Below, piece by piece: positions 52,774-62,191 of a DNA stretch of 64,000 nucleotides (the stretch's first letter is position 1; every line of letters begins with the position of its first letter). The notes under the pieces were generated by a model. The model did not search any database. It saw nothing but the letters and a program-made list of their open reading frames with translations, and had not been told where the DNA came from. Location: assembly GCA_023382935.1 (NCBI GenBank), contig JAHDXL010000004.1, positions 272,122-336,121 on the forward strand, in the 5' to 3' direction. The position numbers and the translations under genes were made by a program. Source of the stretch: Phycisphaerales bacterium. Its GTDB lineage: Bacteria; Planctomycetota; Phycisphaerae; Phycisphaerales; UBA1924.

Positions 52774-53382
52774 GTGACCAACCAGACGCCATATGACATC
52801 GCCGCCGGAATCCGCTCAAAACGCGAACAGTTTGGTTGGACTCAGGCCGAACTGGCCCGTCGCAGTGGCGTGAGCAAGGCCATGATCTGTGACATCGAGG
52901 CGGCCAAGAAGAGCCCCACCATTCGTGTGCTCGGGCAACTGGCCGCAGGAATGGGCGTTTCCATTTCCGACCTGCTCGAAGTGGAGGGGGCTCCAAAAGC
53001 CGACGTGTGTCGCCGCGCCGACCAGCGCCTGCTGACTGATCCCGAGTCCGGGGTGGAACGTCGCCTGGTCTCCCCCGCGCTGATGCGCCGGGGCATCGAG
53101 GTGATCGAGTACACCTATCCAGATCAGACGGGGATCCATGACTTCCCGCCCCATCGCGAAGGCGCCGTCGAACTCGCCTTCGTTCTGGAAGGCAACGTGC
53201 GGCTTCACATCGCGCAGGAAGCGGTGGACCTCAATGCCGGCGATTCAGTGACCTACGACGCCAACGTCGTGCATGGCGAGACCAATCTCGGGCCAGGCAC
53301 GGCGCGCGTGCTGTTCATCATCGACTACACGCGCACGGCTCGCGCCTCCGGCCCGTGCGGACATGGCGCGCTGCCAATTTAG
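52774..53382 (+). CDS. XRE-family regulator with C-terminal cupin domain
   Basis: A 202-residue one-component regulator: N-terminal HTH_3 (about 9-67; RSKREQFGWTQAELARRSGVSKAMICDIEAAKKSPTI), then a cupin-2 sensor (about 120-190; HREGAVELAFVLEGNVRLHI, LNAGDSVTYDANVVHGETNLG). Such proteins often respond to small metabolites or bound metal. Start GTG 52774. Likely targets are the divergent membrane protein and quinone oxidoreductase. Confidence 0.88.
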   Translation: MTNQTPYDIAAGIRSKREQFGWTQAELARRSGVSKAMICDIEAAKKSPTIRVLGQLAAGMGVSISDLLEVEGAPKADVCRRADQRLLTDPESGVERRLVSPALMRRGIEVIEYTYPDQTGIHDFPPHREGAVELAFVLEGNVRLHIAQEAVDLNAGDSVTYDANVVHGETNLGPGTARVLFIIDYTRTARASGPCGHGALPI

Positions 53383-53389
53383 TGGGGAT

Positions 53390-55255
53390 TCACGCCGCCC
53401 AGAGTTTGTCTACCTTGCCGGTGACCAGCCGCTGAATGAACTGCCCGAGGCTCGAACACAAGTCGATCTTACCCATGCACGCGGTGGCGCCGGCCTTCTG
53501 ACCGGCGGCACGCTTCTCCTCGGTCATGTGTGCCGAGACGAGCAGGATGGGCACTTCCTGTCCCACCACTGCGCGGATCTCCTTGATTGCTTCCGGACCC
53601 GTGCCGACGCAGAGCACATGGTCCACCACGACCACGTCCGGGCGGTATCCGCGGGTGAGAAGGCGCTTGACCCCGGGCACGCCGGCTTCGAAACTCGTTT
53701 CGACATTCTGTTTGCCCAGCAGCGTGCGCCAGATGGCCGCCGCCAGCGGATCGTCCTCCACGATCAGCAGGCGCGTGCGACCTGCGGGCTGCGGCGCGGG
53801 CATCACGTCCGCCCCGGCCCACCACTCCACCCGATTGCGCCCCTTGTGCTTGGCTTCGTACAGCGCCTCATCTGCCCGCTGCACCAGGTGCTCGCTTGCC
53901 GCAGGCCAGGCCGAGCCTTCGGCATGCGCAATGCCCGCGCTCAGCGTCACCGCAATACTCGACTTGCTCAGCCCCAGCGCGCTGATGTCGACCTCGAAAC
54001 TCGCCATCGCCTTGCGCATCCCTTCGCCGGCCGCCCGGGCCTCGGCCGGCGTCAGCCCAGGCATCAGCGCCACGAACTCCTCGCCGCCGTAGCGAAACAC
54101 CTCGCCACGCCCGCTTACGGCGGTGGCCAGTCGCTCGCCGATCTCCTTCAGCACGGCATCGCCGGCCTGGTGTCCCAGCGTGTCGTTGATCGACTTGAAG
54201 TGATCCGCGTCACAGATGATCACCGTCAGACTTGATCCTGACGCCCGCGCCTCCTCGAACAACGAGGCCAGTTGCTCGTCCATCCGCCGACGATTGCCAA
54301 GCCCCGTCAGCGGGTCGCTGGTCGACGCCCGCTCGGACTCGAGTTGCACCTGGATCGCCCGTTCCTCCGCTTCGGCCAGCAGGCTCGAAATCGAGCCGAT
54401 CGCCTCCAGGTCGAACAGCCGTTCCACCTCGCGCGAAGCCGACGCAATGTCTTCCAGCGCCCTGTCCAGTTCGGCCACCTCGCACCCGAACCACTCGCGC
54501 GTCGTCCGCTCCAATCGAGTCGACCACTGCGAGGCCTGCTCCCGCTCCAGCAGCATGTTGACCGCATAGCGAGCCGCGACGGCCGTTCGCACCAGATGGA
54601 GCGACGTCGTCGGCACTCCGCGCGGACGGTGATGATGCGCCGCGACGGCCGCGTACGACTCCGGCAGTCGCCACTTTCTGGCCAGGGCCGCTCCCACCAT
54701 CGTGTGATCGAACTCGAACGCAGATTGTTCGGCTTCGCAGCAGGAGTCGTCGCCCATGTTCGCGCGACTCACCACGTCGACGTATTCCTCCCCCAGGGCT
54801 GTCACCGACGCAAGAATGCCGATGTCCTGAAACAGCGAAGCCGTGAACGCTTCGTCCGGATCACACCGCCGCAGTTGAAATGACAGCACCCTCGCCCCGA
54901 CCGCGCTGTAGATCGATCGCTTCCAGTAACGCTGAAGATCGAAACTGGTCCCGTGTCCGACCAGTTTCGACGAGTCAAACAGACTGAACCCCAGCACCAG
55001 CGACTTGACGGTGTTCATCCCCAGGTAGTTCAGTGCCCGATCCACTGTTCCACACGGCTTGGCCAGCCCGTAAAAACTCGAGTTGACCGTCTTGAGAATC
55101 TTGGCCGCCAACGCCTGGTCCTGTTCCACTACATGAGCCAGAGTGCGCAGCGACGTGTCCGGCTTGTTCGTCAATTCGAGCACCTGAACCGCCACACCCG
55201 GAAGGGTCGGCAGATTCGGACACGATACAACCTTCTGGAACCAAACAGTCTCCAT
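53390..55255 (-). CDS. HDOD-GGDEF-REC signalling protein
   Basis: A 621-residue protein: N-terminal HDOD domain (about 10-210; LPTLPGVAVQVLELTN, SLFQDIGILAS), linker helix, GGDEF domain with intact active-site GGEEF (YGGEEF) and FKSINDTLGH, then a C-terminal receiver domain (VVVVDHVLC with the acceptor Asp, Lys in GKID). It should make cyclic di-GMP. The I-site RxxD is not visible before GGEEF. The start ATG 55255 (METVWFQ) follows a G-rich run. Confidence 0.9.
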   Translation of the reverse strand: METVWFQKVVSCPNLPTLPGVAVQVLELTNKPDTSLRTLAHVVEQDQALAAKILKTVNSSFYGLAKPCGTVDRALNYLGMNTVKSLVLGFSLFDSSKLVGHGTSFDLQRYWKRSIYSAVGARVLSFQLRRCDPDEAFTASLFQDIGILASVTALGEEYVDVVSRANMGDDSCCEAEQSAFEFDHTMVGAALARKWRLPESYAAVAAHHHRPRGVPTTSLHLVRTAVAARYAVNMLLEREQASQWSTRLERTTREWFGCEVAELDRALEDIASASREVERLFDLEAIGSISSLLAEAEERAIQVQLESERASTSDPLTGLGNRRRMDEQLASLFEEARASGSSLTVIICDADHFKSINDTLGHQAGDAVLKEIGERLATAVSGRGEVFRYGGEEFVALMPGLTPAEARAAGEGMRKAMASFEVDISALGLSKSSIAVTLSAGIAHAEGSAWPAASEHLVQRADEALYEAKHKGRNRVEWWAGADVMPAPQPAGRTRLLIVEDDPLAAAIWRTLLGKQNVETSFEAGVPGVKRLLTRGYRPDVVVVDHVLCVGTGPEAIKEIRAVVGQEVPILLVSAHMTEEKRAAGQKAGATACMGKIDLCSSLGQFIQRLVTGKVDKLWAA

Positions 55256-55477
55256 GCCAACCCCCCAAAGGCCCGCATACTGGCCAACAACTTCCATCGC
55301 ATGCGGGAGACTGGCTCATCGGGCATTACTTAGGGAAAGTTGACACACGGGCCCGCGCTTTTGCGGGAGTTCGCCCTAAGGGTTCACTCCAACCGCTCAA
55401 CACGCCGTTTCAACGCTTCGGTGTCGGAAGAGAGGCCGACCACGAGTCTGAGAGACGCCCTGAATCGGGCATATGCT

Positions 55478-56920
55478 TCACCGAAGGCCATATTCCCGCA
55501 ATTTGCGATATAAGGTTCTCTCCCCGATTCCAAGCAACTTGGCCGTCTGCTCCCGGTTCCCCCCGGTCATCTGCAGGGTTTCGCGGATGGCTCGTTTCTC
55601 CAGTTGCTCCAGACTGCTCCCGGCCAGCGACCCGCTCAGCCCCTCGCCGCCCTCTTCCGAGGCCGACTCGAGCACCTCAGGGGGGATGTGCCGCACGTCG
55701 ATCCGCGCCCGGGACGGGTTCTCGGACTCTCCCAGGGCTGCGATGACCATGTTCTGCGTCACGTTGAGCAACTGTCGCACGTTGCCCGGCCATGCGTAAC
55801 CGGTCAGGCGCAGCATGGCCGTGTCGCTGATCGGCGGGGGCGGCACATCGGGAGCCATCTGCGCGGCGAACTTTCCGATCGCGTGGCGCACGATCCGCGG
55901 GATGTCATCGCGTCGCTCGCGCAGCGGCGGCAGATGCACATGACTGCCGTTGATGCGGAAGAACAGATCCTCGCGGAACCCTCCCTGCCCGACCATCTCG
56001 CGCAGGTCACGATTGGTCGCGCTGACAAACCGCACGTCGATCTTCCGTGGCTCGTTCGATCCCAGTCGCACCACTTCGCCCGATTCAAGCACGCGCAGCA
56101 ACTTGGCCTGCATCGACACGGGCATGTCGCCGATCTCATCGAGAAACAGCGTCCCGCCGCTGGCATACTCGAACACGCCTTCACGATCCTTCTCGGCCCC
56201 GGTGTACGCGCCCTTGACGTGCCCGAACAGTTGATCTTCGAGCAGACTCTCGCTCTGCCCGGCGCAGTTGAACACCGCGTAGCGCGCCCCGCGCCGCCTC
56301 GAGTTCTCATGCACCGCACGAGCAATCAGTTCCTTGCCCGTCCCGCTCTCGCCGGTCACCAGCACCGGGATCGTGCTGGCCGCCACGGTGCGCACCGTCC
56401 GCAGAATCCGCCGCATCGCCTCCGACCCGGCGATGATGCCCTCGAACCCGTCGTGCTGTATCAGGTCCGACAGTTCACCCGATTCGTGGCGCAGCAGCAC
56501 GTTCTCGGCGGCCCGATTGACCAGGCTGCGGAATACCTCGAGGTCCAGCGGCTTCTCGATGAAGTCGAAGGCGCCGTGCTTGAAGGCCGCCCGCGCCGTC
56601 GCCACGTCCCCGTGCGCGGTCACCATGATTGTCTCGGCGTTGGGCTGAAGCCGTCGAGCCGCTTCGAGGACGATCAGGCCCGCGTTGGCCCCGTCGGGCG
56701 CCACGCCGTGCGTTCCGCCCGACTCGGGCATGCGCAGGTCGGTCACGATCACGTCGAACGACCCACCCGCGAGTTCCTCCATCGCCGCGGGCACCCCGTC
56801 GACGATGGTGCAGACGTGCCCTGGACGGCGCAGCGCCTCGGCCATCACTTCTGCATGCTCAGGCTCGTCCTCGACTATCAGGACCTGGGCCCCGGCGCGT
56901 CTGGTTTCCTGCTCGCTCAT
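55478..56920 (-). CDS. Sigma-54-dependent response regulator, NtrC family
   Basis: 480 residues: receiver (about 13-130, phospho-Asp in VTDLRMP), AAA+ activator domain with Walker A GESGTGKE and sigma-54 contact loop GAYTGA ([15 protein letters not shown]), Walker [13 protein letters not shown], arginine finger region, and a Fis-type HTH at the C-terminus ([24 protein letters not shown]). Start ATG 56920; overlaps the next stop as ATGA. No cognate kinase adjacent. Confidence 0.95.
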   Translation of the reverse strand: MSEQETRRAGAQVLIVEDEPEHAEVMAEALRRPGHVCTIVDGVPAAMEELAGGSFDVIVTDLRMPESGGTHGVAPDGANAGLIVLEAARRLQPNAETIMVTAHGDVATARAAFKHGAFDFIEKPLDLEVFRSLVNRAAENVLLRHESGELSDLIQHDGFEGIIAGSEAMRRILRTVRTVAASTIPVLVTGESGTGKELIARAVHENSRRRGARYAVFNCAGQSESLLEDQLFGHVKGAYTGAEKDREGVFEYASGGTLFLDEIGDMPVSMQAKLLRVLESGEVVRLGSNEPRKIDVRFVSATNRDLREMVGQGGFREDLFFRINGSHVHLPPLRERRDDIPRIVRHAIGKFAAQMAPDVPPPPISDTAMLRLTGYAWPGNVRQLLNVTQNMVIAALGESENPSRARIDVRHIPPEVLESASEEGGEGLSGSLAGSSLEQLEKRAIRETLQMTGGNREQTAKLLGIGERTLYRKLREYGLR

Positions 56921-58077
56921 GGCTTCTTCTGCCCCGCCATGGTGAACAGGTCACGGTCCTCGCGGCTGACCAGCACCGGCACGTCCGGGCACAGGCCCTG
57001 CATCCGCCGCGCCAGTCGCGGCAGGTATCCGCGCTCCGTCGGCGTGTGTCCACCGAGAATCACGCTCACGCCCTGTTGCAGCGCCGCCACCACCGCGTGA
57101 TGGCGCATTTCGCCAGTGACAAACACGCGGCATCCCTCGCGCGTGGCCAGGTCGAGCAGATCCTCGCCCGATCCGGGAATCACGCCGACGTGCCGGATTG
57201 CCTCGTCCGCGGGTCCGGCCAGCGCATACTTCACGCGGTTGACGCCCAGATGCGCCGACAGCCGGTCAGCCAGTTCGATCACCGTCGCCGGTCGGTCGAG
57301 CACCAGTCGCCGACCCAGCCCGGCCGAGCGCAATTGGTTTCCCACCAGTTCGTACACGTCGAAGGCCGGCTCTTCGTACGGGTGAAACTCCCGCAGGGTC
57401 TGAATGACCAGCGGCAGCGCCGCCTTGGAGCACACCATCTCCAGCCGCATCTCGGGCACCTTCTCCAGCCTGCCGACAGCGCCCACCTGCGGCGAGGCGG
57501 TCTCGGTGCCGAAGAAAGTCCCGGTTCCCGGCGTGGCAAACGAACACAGGCGATAGGCCCCGATGGTCCCCGCTCCCGCCGTGCCCAGCGCGTTGCGCAG
57601 CGCGTCCAACTCACTCTCGGGCACAAACACCACGATCTTGAGTTGCCGGTTGCGCTCGATGCGCACGTGCGGGACCAGTGCGCGGCAGTCGCCGGCGATC
57701 TGGTTCTCGCTCCCACCGCTCAGCCCCTCGCACAACCAGTCGGTCACGCCGCCGGGCGCCGCGTCCAGGGCCGTGTGCGGCGAGTAGATCGCGATGCCGT
57801 GCTCGATCGCTCCGCGCACCACGCGCTCCTTGGCCGACGCATCCGTCAGCGTCGCCAGCGGATTCCAGATCGGGCAGTGATACGCGATGATGGCCGAGCA
57901 CCTGTGCCCGATCGCCTCGTCCAGCACCGCCTCGGTCAGGTCGATGGTCAGCAGGATCGGCCCGACCAGTTCACGCTCGGACACACCCACCTGCAGGCCC
58001 GCCCGGTCCCAGTCCTCGGCATATTCCAGAGGCGCGATTTCCTGCATCAGGGCGACCAGATCGCGTAGTTTCATCAT
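56917..58077 (-). CDS. Nif3-like dinuclear metal centre protein (DUF34)
   Basis: 386 residues of the Nif3/GTP cyclohydrolase I type 2 family: metal-binding AYHCPIWNPL, YSPHTALDAAPGGVTDWL and GEMRHHAVVAAL, with a YqfO-like insert domain (about 150-260). Function debated for the family; some members are implicated in NAD(P)HX/tRNA or folate chemistry. ATG 58077 (MMKL; 58074 is the alternative) follows GGAGAGG. Stop overlaps the sigma-54 activator start. Confidence 0.9.
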   Translation of the reverse strand: MMKLRDLVALMQEIAPLEYAEDWDRAGLQVGVSERELVGPILLTIDLTEAVLDEAIGHRCSAIIAYHCPIWNPLATLTDASAKERVVRGAIEHGIAIYSPHTALDAAPGGVTDWLCEGLSGGSENQIAGDCRALVPHVRIERNRQLKIVVFVPESELDALRNALGTAGAGTIGAYRLCSFATPGTGTFFGTETASPQVGAVGRLEKVPEMRLEMVCSKAALPLVIQTLREFHPYEEPAFDVYELVGNQLRSAGLGRRLVLDRPATVIELADRLSAHLGVNRVKYALAGPADEAIRHVGVIPGSGEDLLDLATREGCRVFVTGEMRHHAVVAALQQGVSVILGGHTPTERGYLPRLARRMQGLCPDVPVLVSREDRDLFTMAGQKKP

Positions 58078-58143
58078 GCCTCTCCGGGGAAGTTCAGCCC
58101 ATTGTATGAGCCGCTCCGCCCCGGGCCGACTTACCATCCCCTC

Positions 58144-59010
58144 ATGCCTGCGCACCCGTTGACCCGGCCCGCTCACGCCAAGGTCAACCTCGCGCTGTCC
58201 GTCGGCCCGCCGCTTCCGGCCGGACACCCACGCGCCGGGTTCCACCCTATCTGCTCGTGGATGTCCGCCATCGCGCTGGCCGACCAGGTCCACGTCGCGC
58301 CGGCGAGAACTACCAGCATCGAGCGACGCTGGGCAGATGGCCGTCCCATCGCCTGGCCGCTGGAAAAAGACCTGGTCTACCGTGCCCATCGCCTGCTCGA
58401 ATCCCACTGCCAGCGCCCGCTGCCGGTGCGCATCGAGGTGGAGAAGCGCATCCCGGCTGGGGGCGGGCTGGGTGGCGGCTCGGCTGATGCCGCTGCCGTA
58501 CTGCTCGCACTCGTCGAACTCTTCGGCCTGCCTATCGACCTGTCCACACTGCGCACCCTGGGCGGCGCACTGGGCAGCGACGTGGGCTTCTTCATCGACG
58601 ATCAGAACCCCCCACGCCCCGGCATCGTCTCCGGGCTGGGCGAGCAGGTCGAGCGCATGGTCCGGCTTGCCGACCCCCTGGTGCTCGTTTGTCCACCCTT
58701 CGGATGTGCGACGCCACCGGTCTACCACCGCTTCGACTCGCTGCCTGCCTCTGGCTTGGACGACGCCCGCGTGCGCCGGCTGGCCGCGCAGCGCGATCTG
58801 ATCGCTCTCTTCAATGACCTGGCGCCGGCCGCCGAGGCGGTCGAGCCTCGCCTGGCGGAATTGCGCCAGCGTGTGCGCGAGCACACCGGGCTCAAGCCCC
58901 ACGTCAGCGGGAGCGGAAGCACAATGTTCCTGTCGGGCGATGACGATTTGGCCGAACGGATGCGCGCCGTTTTGCCCGAGTGCGACATCCTGCGCACACG
59001 CCTGGTCTGA
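58144..59010 (+). CDS. ispE: 4-diphosphocytidyl-2-C-methyl-D-erythritol kinase
   Basis: Fourth enzyme of the MEP isoprenoid route (ATP-dependent 2-phosphorylation). 288 residues of the GHMP kinase family: AHAKVNLALSVG at the N-terminus, ATP loop PAGGGLGGGSADAAAVL, and SGSGSTMFL near the C-terminus. The start is ATG 58144. Divergent from the Nif3 gene; the ROK gene follows. Confidence 0.95.
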   Translation: MPAHPLTRPAHAKVNLALSVGPPLPAGHPRAGFHPICSWMSAIALADQVHVAPARTTSIERRWADGRPIAWPLEKDLVYRAHRLLESHCQRPLPVRIEVEKRIPAGGGLGGGSADAAAVLLALVELFGLPIDLSTLRTLGGALGSDVGFFIDDQNPPRPGIVSGLGEQVERMVRLADPLVLVCPPFGCATPPVYHRFDSLPASGLDDARVRRLAAQRDLIALFNDLAPAAEAVEPRLAELRQRVREHTGLKPHVSGSGSTMFLSGDDDLAERMRAVLPECDILRTRLV

Positions 59011-59047
59011 ACTCAACTACACTCGGAAGAGTCACGGAGCGCCGGAC

Positions 59048-60043
59048 ATGACCACCCTCGGCAGGCAACTTCCCCAAGGCCCGATCGTCGGCATTGACCT
59101 GGGAGGAACCAACATTCAGATCGGGGTGGTGGATGAGAAGGCCCGCATCCTCGGCCGCGCCAAGGACAAGACCGATCCTGACAATGGCATGGACGCGGTG
59201 CTCGATCGCGTGGTGGCCGGGCTTCGCGCCGCCGTGGCCGACGCCGGGCTCAGGCAGTCCGACGTGCTGGCACTGGGCATCGGCGTGCCCGGACCAGTTG
59301 ACCCCTTCGCCGGAGTGGTCCGCGAGGCGGTCAACCTCCGTTGGACCATGGCACCGGTCGGCACGCTCCTGACCGAGCGGCTGGGAATGCCGGTCGTGGT
59401 CGACAACGACGTCAACGTGGCCATCTACGGCGAGGCCCATCACGGCGCCGGCATCGGGGCCAGGCACATGCTCGGGTGTTGGGTGGGCACGGGCGTGGGC
59501 GGCGGGCTGATTCTCAACGGCGAGTTGTACTACGGGCACCATTTCTCGGCCGGCGAAATCGGACACGTCCTGCTCTACCCCAAGAACCCGCCGGGCACAC
59601 GCTCCATCGAGCACAACTGTTCGCGCACTGCCATCGTCGACCGCCTCGTGCACCTCATCCGCACCAACCGGCAGTCATCGCTCAAGGACATGCTGGGTGA
59701 CAAGTTCCCCCGCATCAAGAGCAAGCACATCGCCGAGGCCTACCGCGCCGGCGATGAACTGGTCGTCGAAGTTATCGACGATGCCGCCGACCGGCTCGGC
59801 ACGGCGCTGGGCAACTTCACCACGCTGCTCAGCCTCCAGCGCATCATTCTCGGCGGGGGGCTGACCGAGGCCATTCAGGAGCCCTTCGTCGACCGCGTGC
59901 GCGCCGCTGTGCATCGCGTGGCGTTCCCGGCCGTGTGCAAGGAAGTTGAAGTGGTCGCCAGCGAACTGGACGACGACGCCGGTGTCATCGGCGCTGCCCT
60001 GCTGGCGCGCGAACGACTGGCGAGCCTCTCGGGTTCAGGGTGA
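59048..60043 (+). CDS. ROK-family sugar kinase/glucokinase-like
   Basis: 331 residues: phosphate-1 GIDLGGTNIQIGVVD, GIGVPGPVD, VVVDNDVNVAIYGEAHHGAG, and adenosine region IILGGGL. The usual ROK zinc motif (CxCGxxGCxE) is replaced by TRSIEHNCSRTA, so zinc binding is probably lost. Glucokinase-like sugar phosphorylation is the best guess. Start ATG 59048. Overlaps the 3' end of the convergent FlgM-like gene by 9 nt. Confidence 0.86.
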   Translation: MTTLGRQLPQGPIVGIDLGGTNIQIGVVDEKARILGRAKDKTDPDNGMDAVLDRVVAGLRAAVADAGLRQSDVLALGIGVPGPVDPFAGVVREAVNLRWTMAPVGTLLTERLGMPVVVDNDVNVAIYGEAHHGAGIGARHMLGCWVGTGVGGGLILNGELYYGHHFSAGEIGHVLLYPKNPPGTRSIEHNCSRTAIVDRLVHLIRTNRQSSLKDMLGDKFPRIKSKHIAEAYRAGDELVVEVIDDAADRLGTALGNFTTLLSLQRIILGGGLTEAIQEPFVDRVRAAVHRVAFPAVCKEVEVVASELDDDAGVIGAALLARERLASLSGSG

Positions 60044-60328
60044 CAGAGCCCGCGCCAGTGCGGCCGCAGCGGCGCTTACACGTTCGTCTGTCTCATAGGT
60101 TCCCGCGGCGATCTGCTCGCGGATGCGACCCATTCTCTCGGCGTGCAACTGATCGAGGCGCTCGTGCGAGCGGCTCCTGGCGGTGTCGGATATCTGAACG
60201 TGGTCCGACACAAGGCCTCGCCCCCCGGTGCCGGGGACAACCAGCGACGTCACGACTTCTCGCCGAGAAGGCCTCGGGAAGAGGCCGACCAATCCAGATG
60301 TGTCGACCTGTATGATGGTTGTCCCCAT
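60035..60328 (-). CDS. flgM: FlgM-like anti-sigma-28 factor
   Basis: A 97-residue protein with the FlgM C-terminal pattern: VQISDTARSRSHERLDQLHAERMGRIREQIAAGTYETDERVSAAAAALARAL, matching the sigma-28-binding helices with RIRxxIAxGTYxxD. FlgM holds sigma-28 until the hook is complete. GGGGAG precedes ATG 60328. No sigma-28 or flagellar gene lies beside it, although a Maf-like gene lies further right and a flagellin pseudogene is at 28 kb. Confidence 0.75.
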   Translation of the reverse strand: MGTTIIQVDTSGLVGLFPRPSRREVVTSLVVPGTGGRGLVSDHVQISDTARSRSHERLDQLHAERMGRIREQIAAGTYETDERVSAAAAALARALSP

Positions 60329-60591
60329 TTTTCTCCCCAGTTTTCAACTTGCAGTGGCTTGGTGCATCCGCAATGCTGCTCTTGACTTATCGACTTCGAC
60401 ACTTGCCTGCCTCCAATCAGCGGGTTCATCTTTCCACAGAAACACATGCACGCCTGAATGCGCAAGAACGGCGCACCCGTGTTCGTGGCGCGGCCGCGTG
60501 AACCGCCCGGCAACTCGGGCGTCCCGTCCGCGGGACACCGATTGGCAGGCCCGGATCCGCCACCCGCGCCGTCCGTAGACTCTCTCTGGCC

Positions 60592-61452
60592 ATGCACCGG
60601 AAATTCCCAGCCATCGTCTTGCTTTTCGCATTGATGGGGTGCTCTCCCACCCAGGAGAAATCCTCCGAGAAGCCGGTGGTGCTCGACGTCTTTGGCCGCC
60701 CGGTGCAGGTGGATCAGGGGTGGTCAGGCTCAACAGTCGATTCCGTGCGGGTGCCCACCTCATCAGGGCAGAAGGGTTGGACGATCATCCTGCTTTCGGT
60801 CGATGACGCCGCCAGGGCGGACAACATGCTCGACCAAGTGCGCACCACCGGGCGTCTGCCTGATGCATTCAAGATGGAGCGCAACGGTCGGCATGTGGTC
60901 GCGGTGGGCAGTTATGACGACCCGGCCCAGCGCATCGCGCAGTTGGAGTTGCAGCGGGTGCGCGGCATCGAAATTGATGGGGCAAAGCCCTATGAGCACG
61001 CCTTCCTGGCACCGCCCCCGGGGGATCTTTCTCGGGGCTCGATTCCCGAGTACGACCTGCGGAACGCCCGGAAGCAATACGGGAAAAAAGCCGTATACAC
61101 CCTCCAGGTGGCTGTGTACGCCCGCGAAGATGACCAGAAGCCAACCGAGGCCGACCTGAACCAGTTTCGTGCCGCCGCGGAGAAGGCCGCGACAAGCCTG
61201 CGACAGGGCGGCGAACTGGCGTTCTACTACCACGGACCCAATCGCAGCATGGTGACCGTCGGCATCTTCGGGGAGGAGGATGTCAAGGTCGCTCGCGGCA
61301 TCACGACGGAAAGCGCGCGCCTGCAACTGACGCGCGATCGACACCCCCTCAATCTGCGCAACGGGCGCACCATCGTCGAGCACGTGCGCACCAGCACCGG
61401 CGGCACGGTACCGCGTGACCAGGCGAGTTTCCTGGTCAAGGTTCCGGATTGA
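60592..61452 (+). CDS. Lipoprotein of unknown function
   Basis: 286 residues with a lipobox (FALMGC, Cys17) and a body of two similar alpha/beta halves: TIILLSVDDAARADNMLDQVRTTGRLPD ... YTLQVAVYAREDDQKPTEADLNQFRAAAEKAATSLRQ, which recalls SPOR-like/sporulation-repeat folds. Likely anchored in the outer or inner membrane. Start ATG 60592. The upstream 60329-60591 gap holds nothing clear beyond promoter-type AT-rich sequence. Confidence 0.65.
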   Translation: MHRKFPAIVLLFALMGCSPTQEKSSEKPVVLDVFGRPVQVDQGWSGSTVDSVRVPTSSGQKGWTIILLSVDDAARADNMLDQVRTTGRLPDAFKMERNGRHVVAVGSYDDPAQRIAQLELQRVRGIEIDGAKPYEHAFLAPPPGDLSRGSIPEYDLRNARKQYGKKAVYTLQVAVYAREDDQKPTEADLNQFRAAAEKAATSLRQGGELAFYYHGPNRSMVTVGIFGEEDVKVARGITTESARLQLTRDRHPLNLRNGRTIVEHVRTSTGGTVPRDQASFLVKVPD

Positions 61453-61453
61453 G

Positions 61454-62104
61454 TCACCCCCCCGGATTGGGCACACCGGGAATCCAGAGAGCCTCAATGC
61501 GCCTGGCGCGCCACTGCCCGTCGGGGGTGAGTTCCCAATCGACGCGCCACCAACTGAGCAGCGGGCCGTAATCGGACGTCACTCGCACGCGGACCTGCGT
61601 GCGTCCGAGGCGCGGGCCATCCAGTGTCGCCTGGGTCTCGAGGATGGAGTGCTCGCGGACGCGATGCTGGCTGCCGAGGATGGTCTCGACTGCTTGCATG
61701 GTTTCGCGTTTGCCAGCCGAGCGCGACAGGCGCGTGACGCGCACCGTTAGTTCGTCGGAGAGCAGGCGATCCAGTTCGGGCAGGTTGACACGAGCGGCAG
61801 CGCCCACCAGTTCGCGGGTGGCCTGTTTGATCTGCTCCCGTGGGGTCGTGACCATCGTGCTGGTCAGGTAGAACCCCCCTGCCAGCGCGAGCAGCAGGCC
61901 GCCGGCGATCAATCCGGGCTTCAGACTTGCCCGGGCATTGAAGAGAAGCAGAAGTGCGGTCCCGAGGAGCGAGAGCAGGATGATGGCGGGCCAAGGGTTT
62001 TCGAGCAAGAACCGCTCGAAGAAGGGGGTGCTGGGAAGCGGAGGGACTTTTGCAGCAGCGTCGAAGTCGAACTGCGCAAGAACAACGGGGAAGGACGGTG
62101 CCAC
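61454..62104 (-). CDS. Membrane protein with NTF2-like periplasmic/cytoplasmic domain
   Basis: 216 residues: two transmembrane helices near the N-terminus (about 38-57 and 63-84) and a C-terminal about 115-residue domain (ATRELVGAAARVNLPELDRLLSDELTVRVTR ... WWRVDWELTPDGQWRARRIEALWI) with the pattern of SnoaL/NTF2-like folds. Start GTG 62104. Convergent with the lipoprotein gene (1-nt gap). Function unknown. Confidence 0.6.
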   Translation of the reverse strand: MAPSFPVVLAQFDFDAAAKVPPLPSTPFFERFLLENPWPAIILLSLLGTALLLLFNARASLKPGLIAGGLLLALAGGFYLTSTMVTTPREQIKQATRELVGAAARVNLPELDRLLSDELTVRVTRLSRSAGKRETMQAVETILGSQHRVREHSILETQATLDGPRLGRTQVRVRVTSDYGPLLSWWRVDWELTPDGQWRARRIEALWIPGVPNPGG

Positions 62105-62191
62105 AGGCTGATCCTACAGCGCCGGGACGGACAGGTCCGATCACCGTTTCGGGCGACCGATGCCGCGCGGGCCTTGCGCCCCGGAGACGTT

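Noticed and set aside
56917-59016. Nif3 frame extended upstream to 59016
   Set aside because: That part is antisense to ispE; family homology starts at MKLRDLVALM.
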